In this document: piece by piece, positions 48,495 through 57,562 of the stretch
Layout of the letters: each line of letters starts with the position of its first letter
How positions within the stretch are numbered: the first letter of the stretch is position 1
NCBI GenBank assembly: GCA_945869675.1
Contig: CAMBPS010000002.1
Location: 1 to 64,000 of the forward strand
Direction: 5' to 3'
DNA: 64,000 nucleotides
Origin: Prosthecobacter debontii
GTDB taxonomy: Bacteria > Verrucomicrobiota > Verrucomicrobiia > Verrucomicrobiales > Verrucomicrobiaceae
Program-made: the position numbers and the translations under genes
Notes under the pieces: model-generated
Databases searched by the model: none
Seen by the model: the letters and a program-made list of their open reading frames with translations, nothing else
What the model was told of the DNA's origin: nothing

Positions 48495-49559
48495 ATGAAT
48501 TCTCATCGTAAAACTGATATCCTCGTCGGCATGTTCCTCTTTGTAGGATTACTGCTGCTAGCTGCGCTTATTCTACAATTCGGCAGCTTACGCAGTTATT
48601 TCCGAGATTCCTATGTTCTGAAAGTAGCCTTCCCCAAAGCCTCTGGCATCAAAGAAGGGTCTCCCGTGTACCTCGGCGGATCTAAAGTTGGTAAAGTCCT
48701 ATATCACCCGCGTCTGAATGACACCTATTCAGGCGTCATCATTGATTTGGAAATCTTTGATAGCGTGCAAATTCCCATGGAATCTGCCATCGCCATCGGC
48801 TCAGACGGCCTTATGGGAGATGCTATGATCGAGATCCAACCCTCTGAAAAAGAGGCCAAAGAGTTCGTGCCTCATGATTACAAAAAAATCATCAAAGGCC
48901 AAGCCGGAGGTGGCCTTTCAGATCTACAAACACAGGCCGAGCAAGTGGGTAAAAAAGTCGATCTCGTGCTGGATGACGTGCGCACAGCCCTAGTGGACAT
49001 CAAGGGGGCTATGGCAAAGATCAACCAAGGCGCGCTCTCCGATGCCACGATCAATGACTTCAAACAAAGCATGGAGCACCTGAACAAAACCATGACTCGT
49101 GTGGACGATAAAGTGCTCGGCGAAGACAATGCCAATAACCTTAAGGCCGCACTCGCCGATTTAAAAGACGCATCTGCCAGCTTCAAATCCAGTGCTAAAA
49201 ACGTCGAAGAATCCACCAAGCGCCTTGGGCCTATGTTTGATAAGCTCGACCCCGCCATTGGCAAAGTGGACAAGGTGATGACCACGGCAGATGACTCCCT
49301 GCAATCCATCAAAAAAACTGCTGACAGCTTTGCCATTGCCGCCAAAAACATCACCACAGGCAAAGGCCTGCTGGGCGCACTCACCAATGACGCCGAACTT
49401 AAAACCGAGTTCAAAGATCTAATCTCCAACCTCAAGCGCAATGGCGTGATCTTTTACAAAAACAGCGCCGACAAAGAACGCAGTGAATCGACTCCGAGCC
49501 ATGCATCTCTAGAGCCTGCTGCGTCAGCCACAGGCTTAAAACCCATCTTTGGTCGTTAA
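48495..49559 (+). CDS. MlaD/MCE family protein
   Basis: Single TM then MCE domain: VAFPKASGIKEGSPVYLGGSKVGKVL; helical C-term. Confidence 0.93.
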   Translation: MNSHRKTDILVGMFLFVGLLLLAALILQFGSLRSYFRDSYVLKVAFPKASGIKEGSPVYLGGSKVGKVLYHPRLNDTYSGVIIDLEIFDSVQIPMESAIAIGSDGLMGDAMIEIQPSEKEAKEFVPHDYKKIIKGQAGGGLSDLQTQAEQVGKKVDLVLDDVRTALVDIKGAMAKINQGALSDATINDFKQSMEHLNKTMTRVDDKVLGEDNANNLKAALADLKDASASFKSSAKNVEESTKRLGPMFDKLDPAIGKVDKVMTTADDSLQSIKKTADSFAIAAKNITTGKGLLGALTNDAELKTEFKDLISNLKRNGVIFYKNSADKERSESTPSHASLEPAASATGLKPIFGR

Positions 49560-49620
49560 CTTTGCTGACTCGGCTTGGCATAAGCTGAGCCGAATGGCGC
49601 AGGAGTCTAGAAGGAAGGAT

Positions 49621-50790
49621 TCACTTCTTCTTATCCCATTCGTTGGCTTTCACGACTTCAGCGATCGTTGCTTTGAGTGCGAAGTCATCCGGCAGAACTT
49701 TGAACTTGATGAGGTAATCCATGGCTTTGAGAAAGGTCAGGGCATCACCCTTTCGTGACTCCAGCTTTTCTTTGGGCGTATCTTTTAGATGGTCGATGAA
49801 TTGACGCGCCGCCGCGAGACCAGACTCACGCGCTGCTGGGTCATCGGCATAACAGAGGCTTTCTAGCAAGCGGTACATCTTAGCATTTCCCTCGAGTTTC
49901 GCTGCATCTTGTCGGAGGTCTTTCGCAATCTCACGGCGCTTTGCCGCTACAGCAGCTTCGCTCATGCGGCTGTATTCGCCACCTTCACTCGCTCGTTTGG
50001 GCAGGGGACGGTACCAGATATTGCGATAGCGAACTGGATTGCCATGATCCTGAAGTTTCAGCGGGCCTTTCTCTGGGAAGGCACGGGATTTTGACCGTGA
50101 TTTATGTCCACCACCACCTTCAAGAGGTGTGTGATCTTGCGTGAGAACACCATTCACAAAAACCGTGATATAGCCAGGATCGATCTCCTGCCCATCCTTG
50201 AACAATGGACGCCGAAAGACAATGTCGTAAGTCTGCCATTCACCCGGAGCGTGCAGGGCATTGACCAGTGGTGGATTGATGCCGTAGATGGACGAAGCAA
50301 AGCCATCGGCATAAGTTGGGTTCTTATAATTATCCAGCACCTGCACTTCCACTTGCCCCATCAGGAAAACACCGCTGTTACCGCGCCCCTGGCTATTGCC
50401 TTCCACCTTACTCGGCGCACTCCATTCGAGGTGAAGTTGGCAGTCAGCGAACTCTTCCTTGCTGCGAATGTAACCACTGCCTGGCACGCATTGCAAAACG
50501 CCCTCTTTCACTTCCCATTGGGTCGGTTCAGCAGGCTTCTTGTCTGCTTGCCATTTTTCAATCTCTTCAGCCTTACCTCCAAACAAAATAATGGCGTCAG
50601 AGGGTGGATTCCCGGGCCTTTCCTGAGAACTGAAAGTCCCTGGCTCGACCCGCATTGGCTGAGGCCGATTCATGTCATGAATCGCCCAGGGATGCGTGGC
50701 ATCCGGTGCATCCCCGTAAAAACCACCTTCGGCCAAAGCCGCTGAGGTGAGAAAAGTCAGTGCAAAAGTGTGAAGCGTGAATGAAGTCAT
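49621..50790 (-). CDS. DUF1080 (3-keto-disaccharide hydrolase-like) protein
   Basis: Start MTSFTLHTFALTFLTSAALAEGG; DCQLHLEWSAPSKVEGNSQGRGNSGVFLMGQVEVQVLDNYKN; PLKLQDHGNPVRYRNIWYRPL. Confidence 0.93.
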   Translation of the reverse strand: MTSFTLHTFALTFLTSAALAEGGFYGDAPDATHPWAIHDMNRPQPMRVEPGTFSSQERPGNPPSDAIILFGGKAEEIEKWQADKKPAEPTQWEVKEGVLQCVPGSGYIRSKEEFADCQLHLEWSAPSKVEGNSQGRGNSGVFLMGQVEVQVLDNYKNPTYADGFASSIYGINPPLVNALHAPGEWQTYDIVFRRPLFKDGQEIDPGYITVFVNGVLTQDHTPLEGGGGHKSRSKSRAFPEKGPLKLQDHGNPVRYRNIWYRPLPKRASEGGEYSRMSEAAVAAKRREIAKDLRQDAAKLEGNAKMYRLLESLCYADDPAARESGLAAARQFIDHLKDTPKEKLESRKGDALTFLKAMDYLIKFKVLPDDFALKATIAEVVKANEWDKKK

Positions 50791-51074
50791 GGCAGATTTG
50801 AAGAATAGACTCAAAAGCATCTGGGGCAATGATCCTTTCATTAAGTCCAAAGCTGAGACAGAGCGCAACACGTTAGGTCTGGCACGGAGACGTTAGATCC
50901 AGAACGAACTGACTGTTGGTCCGACTCGAAATGTTTGAGCCCGCACCGGGCGTCGTCAATGCATGGGTAAGCTTGGTTTAGGATGAGGTGACAGGCTGAT
51001 CGTCCAAGGACGAATGGGAGCACTGACTGAGCTTAGCCCAGTGGAGGATGGCTGAGTCAGCCAGCAGAGCAAGG

Positions 51075-53075
51075 TCAAGGCGCCAGCACGCACTTTTGGA
51101 TGCCTACTTCTCCTTCAAAGGCAATGAAATTGAGTTGCGCCTTTTTCTCCGCCAAAAGGGCATGTTGGGCCTTCAACGTGATCCCGGCGAATTCGACGAT
51201 GAGTTCGTTCCCTTTGAACGTGAGGCGTAATGTCTGCCACTCGCTCGATTTGAACTTCACGCGTTGTTTGCCGAGCTGAATCGTTTCTTGATCCTTCGTG
51301 AGAGGATTGATGGCAATGTCGAGATTCGCATGCGAGAGCACCACGCGGTAGCTTTGTTTGTTTTCAACCGTGTGAATGCGCAGCGAGTGACGATCTGCTT
51401 CGCCAAGGCGGAGTTGGAATTCGAGCACCCCATCGGTGAACGACGTGGGGCCCGTTAGGGTGGCACCTTTGCTATCAGACTTACCAAACATGGCTCCATC
51501 GCGTGCGGTCCATCCTTTGCCTTTGAAGGTCGTGAGATCGACGTGCTCTGCGTTGGCGAGCGGCGGCAGCTCGGCAAAGGCAGGTTTCGGCTTCAGGCCA
51601 GCCGGAGGCAGTTCACGACTGTAACCGCCGTCGCGGTAGCGATTGAGTAGGGCTTCCAACTCTTTCACCAAGACCGGTAGCTGCGCGCTGAGTTCGTTCC
51701 CTTCGGCAATGTCGGCTTTCAGGTCATAGAGCTGGGGTTTGAACTGAACAGCATGTGCTTTTTTCGCCGCAGGTTTCACGTCATCCGCAGGAATACCTTC
51801 AATCCATTTGTAGCCGCCTTTGCGAATGGCAAAATTACCATCGGCACTGTGGACGATCACGTCGGGACGCAACGGGCCTTCGTAGGTTTGGCCAAACCAA
51901 GCTTTGGAGACATCGTGGCTATCCTCGGCACCATCGCTGGCTTTGGGCAAAGCGGCAGCCGTGATGCTGGCAATGCTGGCAAGGGTATCAACAAGGCTGA
52001 TCGTCTCATCGCAGACTGTGCCCGCTGGAACATGGCCAGGCCAACGCACAAGGTATGGCACACGGAAGCCGCCTTCCCACACATCATGCTTGCCACCACG
52101 AAACGGCCCTACGGGCTTCAATCCGGCCTTCTGAGCATCGGTTTGCACTAGGTTGGCATTCTCCGGTTTGTTCACGCCGCCGTTGTCGCTGCTGAAGAGC
52201 ACCAGCGTGTTGTCTGCCAAGCCTTGTTTGTCTAGCGCAGCAAGCACGCGGCCCACACTAAGGTCCAGATCACCGATGAAGTCGCAGAACGGTCCACCTT
52301 TGCTTTTACCTGCCGTGGCCTTCGATGGCGTGATCGGGTTATGCACGGCAACTGGCGTGAAATAGACAAAAAAAGGCTTGTCATTTTTTTGCTGGCGAAT
52401 CCAGGTCACCAGCTTGTCGGTCAGCGTTTCCATCACATTTTCGTCCACACGTTTCGGAGCATTCAATTCGAGCGTTTTGGTCGGTTTCCCCTTCTGCTGG
52501 CCGATCGTGAAATATGGCGGACTCGGCGAGGTAGGGCTGTTCTTGTTCAGGCCATAGACCCAATGATCTTCGACATAGACACCACTGAGATCGCCGTGAT
52601 TCGCAGGCACACCAAAGTGATAATCAAAGCCAATCTCCAGCGGCCCAGGCTTCAGCTCCTTCGTGTAATCACACTTCTCCGCCGTACCATAGCCGAGATG
52701 CCATTTGCCGACTGCTGCGCAGTTGTAGCCCTGTTGTTTCAGCATCGAGGCCACGGTGATCCGCGTCGTCTCGATGTGTAGCGGAGCGGTGGTACCCAGC
52801 ACCTCACTGATCAACGATGTACGCCAGCAGTAGCGCCCCGTCATCAGCGCATAACGCGTTGGCGAGCAGACGGACGAGGTCGTATTCGCATCCGTAAAGC
52901 GGCGACCTTCCTTCGCGAGGCGGTCGATATTCGGCGTGCTGACCAACTCAGGATTCGCCCCGTAGCAGCCCACACTGCCCCAGCCGAGGTCATCACTGAG
53001 GATCACGATGACGTTCGGCTTCACCGCGTAGAGCGAAGGACAAAAAGCGAGGAAAAAGAGAATGAGGCGGTGCAT
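51075..53075 (-). CDS. Sulfatase with C-terminal DUF1080/LamG-like sandwich domain
   Basis: MHRLILFFLAFCPSLYAVKPNVIVILSDDLGWGSVGCYG; TTSSVCSPTRYALMTGRY (C-x-P-x-R sulfatase motif). Confidence 0.95.
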   Translation of the reverse strand: MHRLILFFLAFCPSLYAVKPNVIVILSDDLGWGSVGCYGANPELVSTPNIDRLAKEGRRFTDANTTSSVCSPTRYALMTGRYCWRTSLISEVLGTTAPLHIETTRITVASMLKQQGYNCAAVGKWHLGYGTAEKCDYTKELKPGPLEIGFDYHFGVPANHGDLSGVYVEDHWVYGLNKNSPTSPSPPYFTIGQQKGKPTKTLELNAPKRVDENVMETLTDKLVTWIRQQKNDKPFFVYFTPVAVHNPITPSKATAGKSKGGPFCDFIGDLDLSVGRVLAALDKQGLADNTLVLFSSDNGGVNKPENANLVQTDAQKAGLKPVGPFRGGKHDVWEGGFRVPYLVRWPGHVPAGTVCDETISLVDTLASIASITAAALPKASDGAEDSHDVSKAWFGQTYEGPLRPDVIVHSADGNFAIRKGGYKWIEGIPADDVKPAAKKAHAVQFKPQLYDLKADIAEGNELSAQLPVLVKELEALLNRYRDGGYSRELPPAGLKPKPAFAELPPLANAEHVDLTTFKGKGWTARDGAMFGKSDSKGATLTGPTSFTDGVLEFQLRLGEADRHSLRIHTVENKQSYRVVLSHANLDIAINPLTKDQETIQLGKQRVKFKSSEWQTLRLTFKGNELIVEFAGITLKAQHALLAEKKAQLNFIAFEGEVGIQKCVLAP

Positions 53076-53152
53076 GGGGCCTCTTAAACGCAGCAATTGA
53101 AACAGATTTTCATTCCGTTGAGCCAAAACTTTTTAAAGCATGGACAACCTAA

Positions 53153-53170
53153 AGTAGGGTTACACCCCAT
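53153..53170. promoter_or_regulatory. Shared 18-bp palindromic motif, copy 1 (upstream of CsbD gene)
   Basis: AGTAGGGTTACACCCCAT; 17/18 identical to copy 2. Confidence 0.5.
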
Positions 53171-53205
53171 GGTTCTGCTGAAAAAATCAAGCAACCGTGT
53201 GACCT

Positions 53206-53409
53206 ATGACAACAATCGAAATCAAAGGCGACTGGAACATCCTTAAAGGCAACCTCAAACAAAAGTGGGCGAGGCTAACGGATGACGATCTTCAGCTAAT
53301 TGAAGGCCAAGAAGATGAACTTCTAGGCCGCATCCAAAAACGCACTGGCGAAAGTCGTGAAGCCGTAGAAGCCACGATCGAAGAATACCGTGCGGCCCTT
53401 GCGATCTAA
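53206..53409 (+). CDS. CsbD family stress protein
   Basis: IKGDWNILKGNLKQKWARLTDDDLQLIEGQEDELLGRIQKRTG. Confidence 0.95.
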   Translation: MTTIEIKGDWNILKGNLKQKWARLTDDDLQLIEGQEDELLGRIQKRTGESREAVEATIEEYRAALAI

Positions 53410-53469
53410 ACAAGCATTGGCACACGGCCAGCCGTGAAGCGCCCCTACCACATCAGCCCAGATCAAACC

Positions 53470-53613
53470 ATGAAAACAAAACACACACGTCTCAGTCTCC
53501 TTCTCCTCCTCTCCATTCTCGGAAGCATGATCGGCTCAAGTTGCCGGACATTCCGAGGCTTTGGCCAAGATGTCAAGCACGCAGGAACTCATATCGAACA
53601 CGCGGCACGTTAG
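53470..53613 (+). CDS. Entericidin-like small lipoprotein (47 aa; below ORF-track cutoff)
   Basis: MKTKHTRLSLLLLLSILGSMIGSSCRTFRGFGQDVKHAGTHIEHAAR; lipobox-like SSC and GxGxDVKxAGxxIExAA entericidin signature. Confidence 0.8.
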   Translation: MKTKHTRLSLLLLLSILGSMIGSSCRTFRGFGQDVKHAGTHIEHAAR

Positions 53614-53636
53614 TCTCTGCTGCCATTCGATAACGA

Positions 53637-53678
53637 GGCGCTGTCGCAACCCCCATGAGGTTTGTAACAGCGCCTTTT
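53637..53678 (+). terminator. Probable Rho-independent terminator
   Basis: GGCGCTGT ... ACAGCGCC followed by TTTT. Confidence 0.65.
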
Positions 53679-53702
53679 CATGTCCCGTCATTAGTAGCGA
53701 AG

Positions 53703-53720
53703 AGTAGGGTTAGACCCCAT
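53703..53720. promoter_or_regulatory. Shared 18-bp palindromic motif, copy 2 (upstream of BON-domain gene)
   Basis: AGTAGGGTTAGACCCCAT. Confidence 0.5.
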
Positions 53721-53755
53721 CGCTTTAGATCCCACAATGGCTCAACGTGAGATCC

Positions 53756-54568
53756 ATGAAAATCCACACCACATCGCAAGTCCGTCATCCCATTCAAAAG
53801 CACATCAGTGCCCCATGTTTGACACTGGCCCTGACCGCCATTTTACTGAGTCAGACTTCACTCAAGGCTACAGAAACAGATGACCGCATTGTCGAGTCAG
53901 CCAACTCGTCCTATGTCTTCAAAACTTATCTCGCCAAGGACACGGTCAAAACAGACTCTGTCGATGGCGTGGTGACTCTGACAGGCAGCGTCCATGAAGA
54001 ATCCCACCGAATGCTGGCCCAAGACACCGTCGCAGGACTGCCTGGCGTCAAGAGCGTGAACAACCAAATTCAAACGAAAGAAAGTCCTCCGGAAAATTCA
54101 GATACTTGGCTTTACATGAAAGTGAAAAGCACGCTTGCCTATCATCGCAGCGTGAGTGCTTTTAACACTCAGGTCGAAATCAAAGAAGGCGTGGCAACCC
54201 TGAAAGGAGAAGCGTCCAGCCAAGCCCAGAAAGACCTAGTGACTGAGTTCTGCCAAGATGTGATCGGCATCAAAAGCGTGAGCAATGAAATGACCGTGAC
54301 CAACCCAAGTCAACCTTCAGCTCCGACCCTCGCAGAAATGATTGATGACGCATCGATCACTGCGCAGGTCCGGATGGCTCTGCTGTCTCACCGCTCAACG
54401 AGCAATCTGCGCACTTCGGTGACGACCGCTGAGGGTGTCGTCACCGTCAGTGGCAAGGCAGAGAATATCGCTGAGAAATCCCTCGTGACAAAGCTTGTCA
54501 CGGACATCCATGGCGTCAAAAGCGTGATCAATAACATGACCGTCATTACGACGGCCGCCGCTAACTAA
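53756..54568 (+). CDS. BON domain-containing protein (three BON domains)
   Basis: Three repeats of VDGVVTLTGSV / KEGVATLKGEA / AEGVVTVSGKA with following VxGVKSVxNxx. Confidence 0.92.
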   Translation: MKIHTTSQVRHPIQKHISAPCLTLALTAILLSQTSLKATETDDRIVESANSSYVFKTYLAKDTVKTDSVDGVVTLTGSVHEESHRMLAQDTVAGLPGVKSVNNQIQTKESPPENSDTWLYMKVKSTLAYHRSVSAFNTQVEIKEGVATLKGEASSQAQKDLVTEFCQDVIGIKSVSNEMTVTNPSQPSAPTLAEMIDDASITAQVRMALLSHRSTSNLRTSVTTAEGVVTVSGKAENIAEKSLVTKLVTDIHGVKSVINNMTVITTAAAN

Positions 54569-54678
54569 CAGTCTCGTCAAGCACGGGTGATGCGGGCGAA
54601 AACGCTTCATCCTCCGTGCTTTTCCTTTCACTGCGAGCAGGCCGAGCCTGCGCGCCGACTTCTTCCTCTTCTCTTTTG

Positions 54679-56208
54679 ATGAAACGATCTATCTCAGCTT
54701 TGATCTGCGCTCTGGCGTTGGCCATGCCCGCACTTCCCGCGCTATCTCAGGAAGCCGCCTCCTTGGACTTCTTTTACAACAACCTCGCCAATCAAGGCAA
54801 CTGGCAGGACGTAGGTCAATATGGCTACTGTTGGCAGCCCGCGAATGTTGGTTCCGACTGGCAGCCTTACAGTGATGGCAGATGGGTTTACACGGATGCC
54901 GGCTGGACGTGGGACTCTTATGAGCCTTTTGGTTGGGCTGTTTATCACTACGGTCGCTGGGTCAATACCAACCAGATTGGCTGGGTCTGGGTTCCCGGCA
55001 CTCAATGGGGTCCGGGCTGGGTTTCCTGGCGGCACAGCTCGCAGTACGTTGGATGGGCCCCCTTACCCCCTGAGGCCCTTTTTATGCGAGCGCTTGGCTT
55101 GAGTGGCTGGGTGGATGATTATTACAACATCGGGCCTAACAACTATCGCTTTGTTGAAAACCGCAACTTCGGTGCTCGGCGCATGGACTCCGTCTTTATC
55201 GATCAGCGGCAGAATGTCTCGATCATCCATCAAACCACCAACATCACCAACATCACCTATATAAACAATGTCGTTCACAATGGTGGCCTAGGCTTTGATC
55301 AGCAATCACGTCAGAGCAAGGACCCGCTTCATCGCTATAAGCTAGAGCGCAGGCAAGACTTCGATCACCAGGTTCAACGGCAATCTGACGATCGTCTCAG
55401 ATCGCGTATCCAGGGTGATTCGCTGAGCGTTCTGGCTTTGCCTTTCACCCGACATTCGTCCGGTGCTCCGCAAATACTATCGAAACGACTGCCGCGCGCG
55501 GAAGTCAATCATGGTTGGAAAAATGCCGGCTCTGCAACCGAGATCGCAAACCTGCGTTCTAAGTTAAAGCACCAATCCAAAGCACCCCAGCAGCTTCCGC
55601 CGCCGACGGTCTTCGAAAAAGCTCCCTCTGAACCCCACGCGGAGCGTGGCACGCCTCAATCCAAAGGACGGTCAGCCATTCAGACCACGCCTCCAGCAAA
55701 CACAGGGCCCAAAACAACAGGCGCTGCAGATCCACGAGATAGGCCACCCCCCGCAGAGAAGAAGCCCAACGCGGCTGACGCCCCACCGACACCTAGAGCA
55801 CCAGTGCCCATGCCTCCGGTTCGAAAGCCCGCAGACAAAGCCAATTCTGGAGGTCGAAATAAAGCCGTCCATCCACAAATTCCGCGCACCGAGACACGAC
55901 CTCAGCACAAGATTGAAACGAATCCCAAGACCCAAGATCGCCTGCCACAGACAGCACCGTCAGTCACTCCGCGGCCCCGTTTGGAACCAAAACCGACCCT
56001 GCCACGGATCACTCCGCAAAAACCTGAAACCTCAAGACCTCAGCCGCAACGCCCAGCCCCTAAGCCTAGACCGCCACAAATCCAGAAACCGCCGCTGCCA
56101 GCGCAACCCCCAGCCAAGGTCACCCCACCGAGACCTAACCAATTCCGCCAACCCAAAAGCCCCACAAAACTTCAGCTCAAAAAACCAGACTCTCTTCCGA
56201 AGAAATAA
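54679..56208 (+). CDS. DUF6600-type protein with long Pro-rich C-terminal tail
   Basis: MKRSISALICALALAMPALPALSQ signal; YCWQPANVGSDWQPYSDGRWVYTDAGWTWDSYEPFGWAVYHYGRWVN...WVPGTQWGPGWVSWR. Confidence 0.88.
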   Translation: MKRSISALICALALAMPALPALSQEAASLDFFYNNLANQGNWQDVGQYGYCWQPANVGSDWQPYSDGRWVYTDAGWTWDSYEPFGWAVYHYGRWVNTNQIGWVWVPGTQWGPGWVSWRHSSQYVGWAPLPPEALFMRALGLSGWVDDYYNIGPNNYRFVENRNFGARRMDSVFIDQRQNVSIIHQTTNITNITYINNVVHNGGLGFDQQSRQSKDPLHRYKLERRQDFDHQVQRQSDDRLRSRIQGDSLSVLALPFTRHSSGAPQILSKRLPRAEVNHGWKNAGSATEIANLRSKLKHQSKAPQQLPPPTVFEKAPSEPHAERGTPQSKGRSAIQTTPPANTGPKTTGAADPRDRPPPAEKKPNAADAPPTPRAPVPMPPVRKPADKANSGGRNKAVHPQIPRTETRPQHKIETNPKTQDRLPQTAPSVTPRPRLEPKPTLPRITPQKPETSRPQPQRPAPKPRPPQIQKPPLPAQPPAKVTPPRPNQFRQPKSPTKLQLKKPDSLPKK

Positions 56209-56241
56209 CAGGTATACGAAGACATACTGACGACTCAGTCC

Positions 56242-57528
56242 TCAGGCCACAATCTCCTTCAAAACACCCGAGCTGTCACCGTGACGCTCGACATTGACAC
56301 CAATGCCATGAAGCATCGTCAGCCAGGTGTTGCACAAGGGCGTGTCCTTTGGCGCGACGATGTTGTGGCCGAGCTTGAGACCAGCGCCACCACCGGTGAG
56401 TAGCGTGGGGCAATTGTCGAGGTTGTGCTCGGTGCGGATATTGCTGCCATAGGCCAGCGCGACGTGATCGAAGAGGCGACTGCCATCGGCTTCCTTTGTG
56501 GCTTTGAGCTTGTCGATGAGTCCGGCGAGGAGTTCGCTTTGCGTTAGATCGCGCTTTTGGGAGGCCGCGAACTTTTCGCCCATGGTCGAATGGTAGTGAC
56601 TCATGTCATGAGGGGCCACTTTAATGCCGATGCTCGTCATCAGCGTGCTCACTGGCTGCCGATAGGTCAGCACGCGGGTGCTGTCGGTCTGCATCGCGGC
56701 GATGATGATGTCATACATGATCTTGATCTCCTCTTTGCCTGCGAGGCCTTCCTGCGGCTGAGGGATCGGAGCCTTCGGCTGCGGCACACCGATCCATTGC
56801 TCGTCTTTGCTGAGACGTGTCTCGATGTCGCGGATGCCTTGGAAGTATTCGTCGAGCTTGGCCTTATCGTTTTTGCCGAGGTCTCGCTGCATCGCCTTCG
56901 CGTTCTCCATCACCGTGTCGAGCACGCTACGCTTCTGCGCCAGCATGGCCTTCTGTTGCTCGATGGGCGTCGTGTCTTTCGAGAAGAGCCGATGAAACGC
57001 CTCCACGGGGCCTTTGTGACCACCGATGGGTTTTCCACTCACATCCCAAGCCATCGAAAGCCCCGGCCCGTGTCCAGAGGCCTCCGCATTCTCGCTGCCA
57101 TTCAGTTGCAGGGAGGCAAATCGCGTATCCATGCCCAGCTTCGCTGCCGCCACCTGATCTGCCGAGATGCTGTTGTGAAAGGTCTGCCCCGGCTCCGCGA
57201 AACGATTTGCACCCGTGAGCCACATCGTGCTGCCCCAGTGGCCTTCGTTCGAGTATTTGTTCCAAAGCCCCTGCACCACCGTGAAGTCCGCCTTGTGCCT
57301 TGCCAACGGCTTCAAACCCTCCGGCAGCACGTAGTCCTTGCCCGTCTGCTTGATATCCGGAAACCACGTCTCCGTGGTGATGCCCCAACCGAAGCCAAGG
57401 AACACCAACCGCTTCGGCGGTGCCACAGGAGTCGCTGCTGAAGCAAAGCGACGAAAGCCCAGCGACTCAAGCGCAGGCAAGGCAATTAGTGAGGAACTGG
57501 ACTGGAGGAAGTGACGGCGATTTTTCAT
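56242..57528 (-). CDS. DUF1552 domain-containing protein (paralog a)
   Basis: MKNRRHFLQSSSSLIALPALESLGFRRFA; LPEGLKPLARHKADFTVVQGL; ends DTPLCNTWLTMLHGIGVNVERHGDSSGVLKEIVA. Confidence 0.92.
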   Translation of the reverse strand: MKNRRHFLQSSSSLIALPALESLGFRRFASAATPVAPPKRLVFLGFGWGITTETWFPDIKQTGKDYVLPEGLKPLARHKADFTVVQGLWNKYSNEGHWGSTMWLTGANRFAEPGQTFHNSISADQVAAAKLGMDTRFASLQLNGSENAEASGHGPGLSMAWDVSGKPIGGHKGPVEAFHRLFSKDTTPIEQQKAMLAQKRSVLDTVMENAKAMQRDLGKNDKAKLDEYFQGIRDIETRLSKDEQWIGVPQPKAPIPQPQEGLAGKEEIKIMYDIIIAAMQTDSTRVLTYRQPVSTLMTSIGIKVAPHDMSHYHSTMGEKFAASQKRDLTQSELLAGLIDKLKATKEADGSRLFDHVALAYGSNIRTEHNLDNCPTLLTGGGAGLKLGHNIVAPKDTPLCNTWLTMLHGIGVNVERHGDSSGVLKEIVA

Positions 57529-57562
57529 GATTAAGTGATAGAGTGGAACGTCGTTCGAGTGG

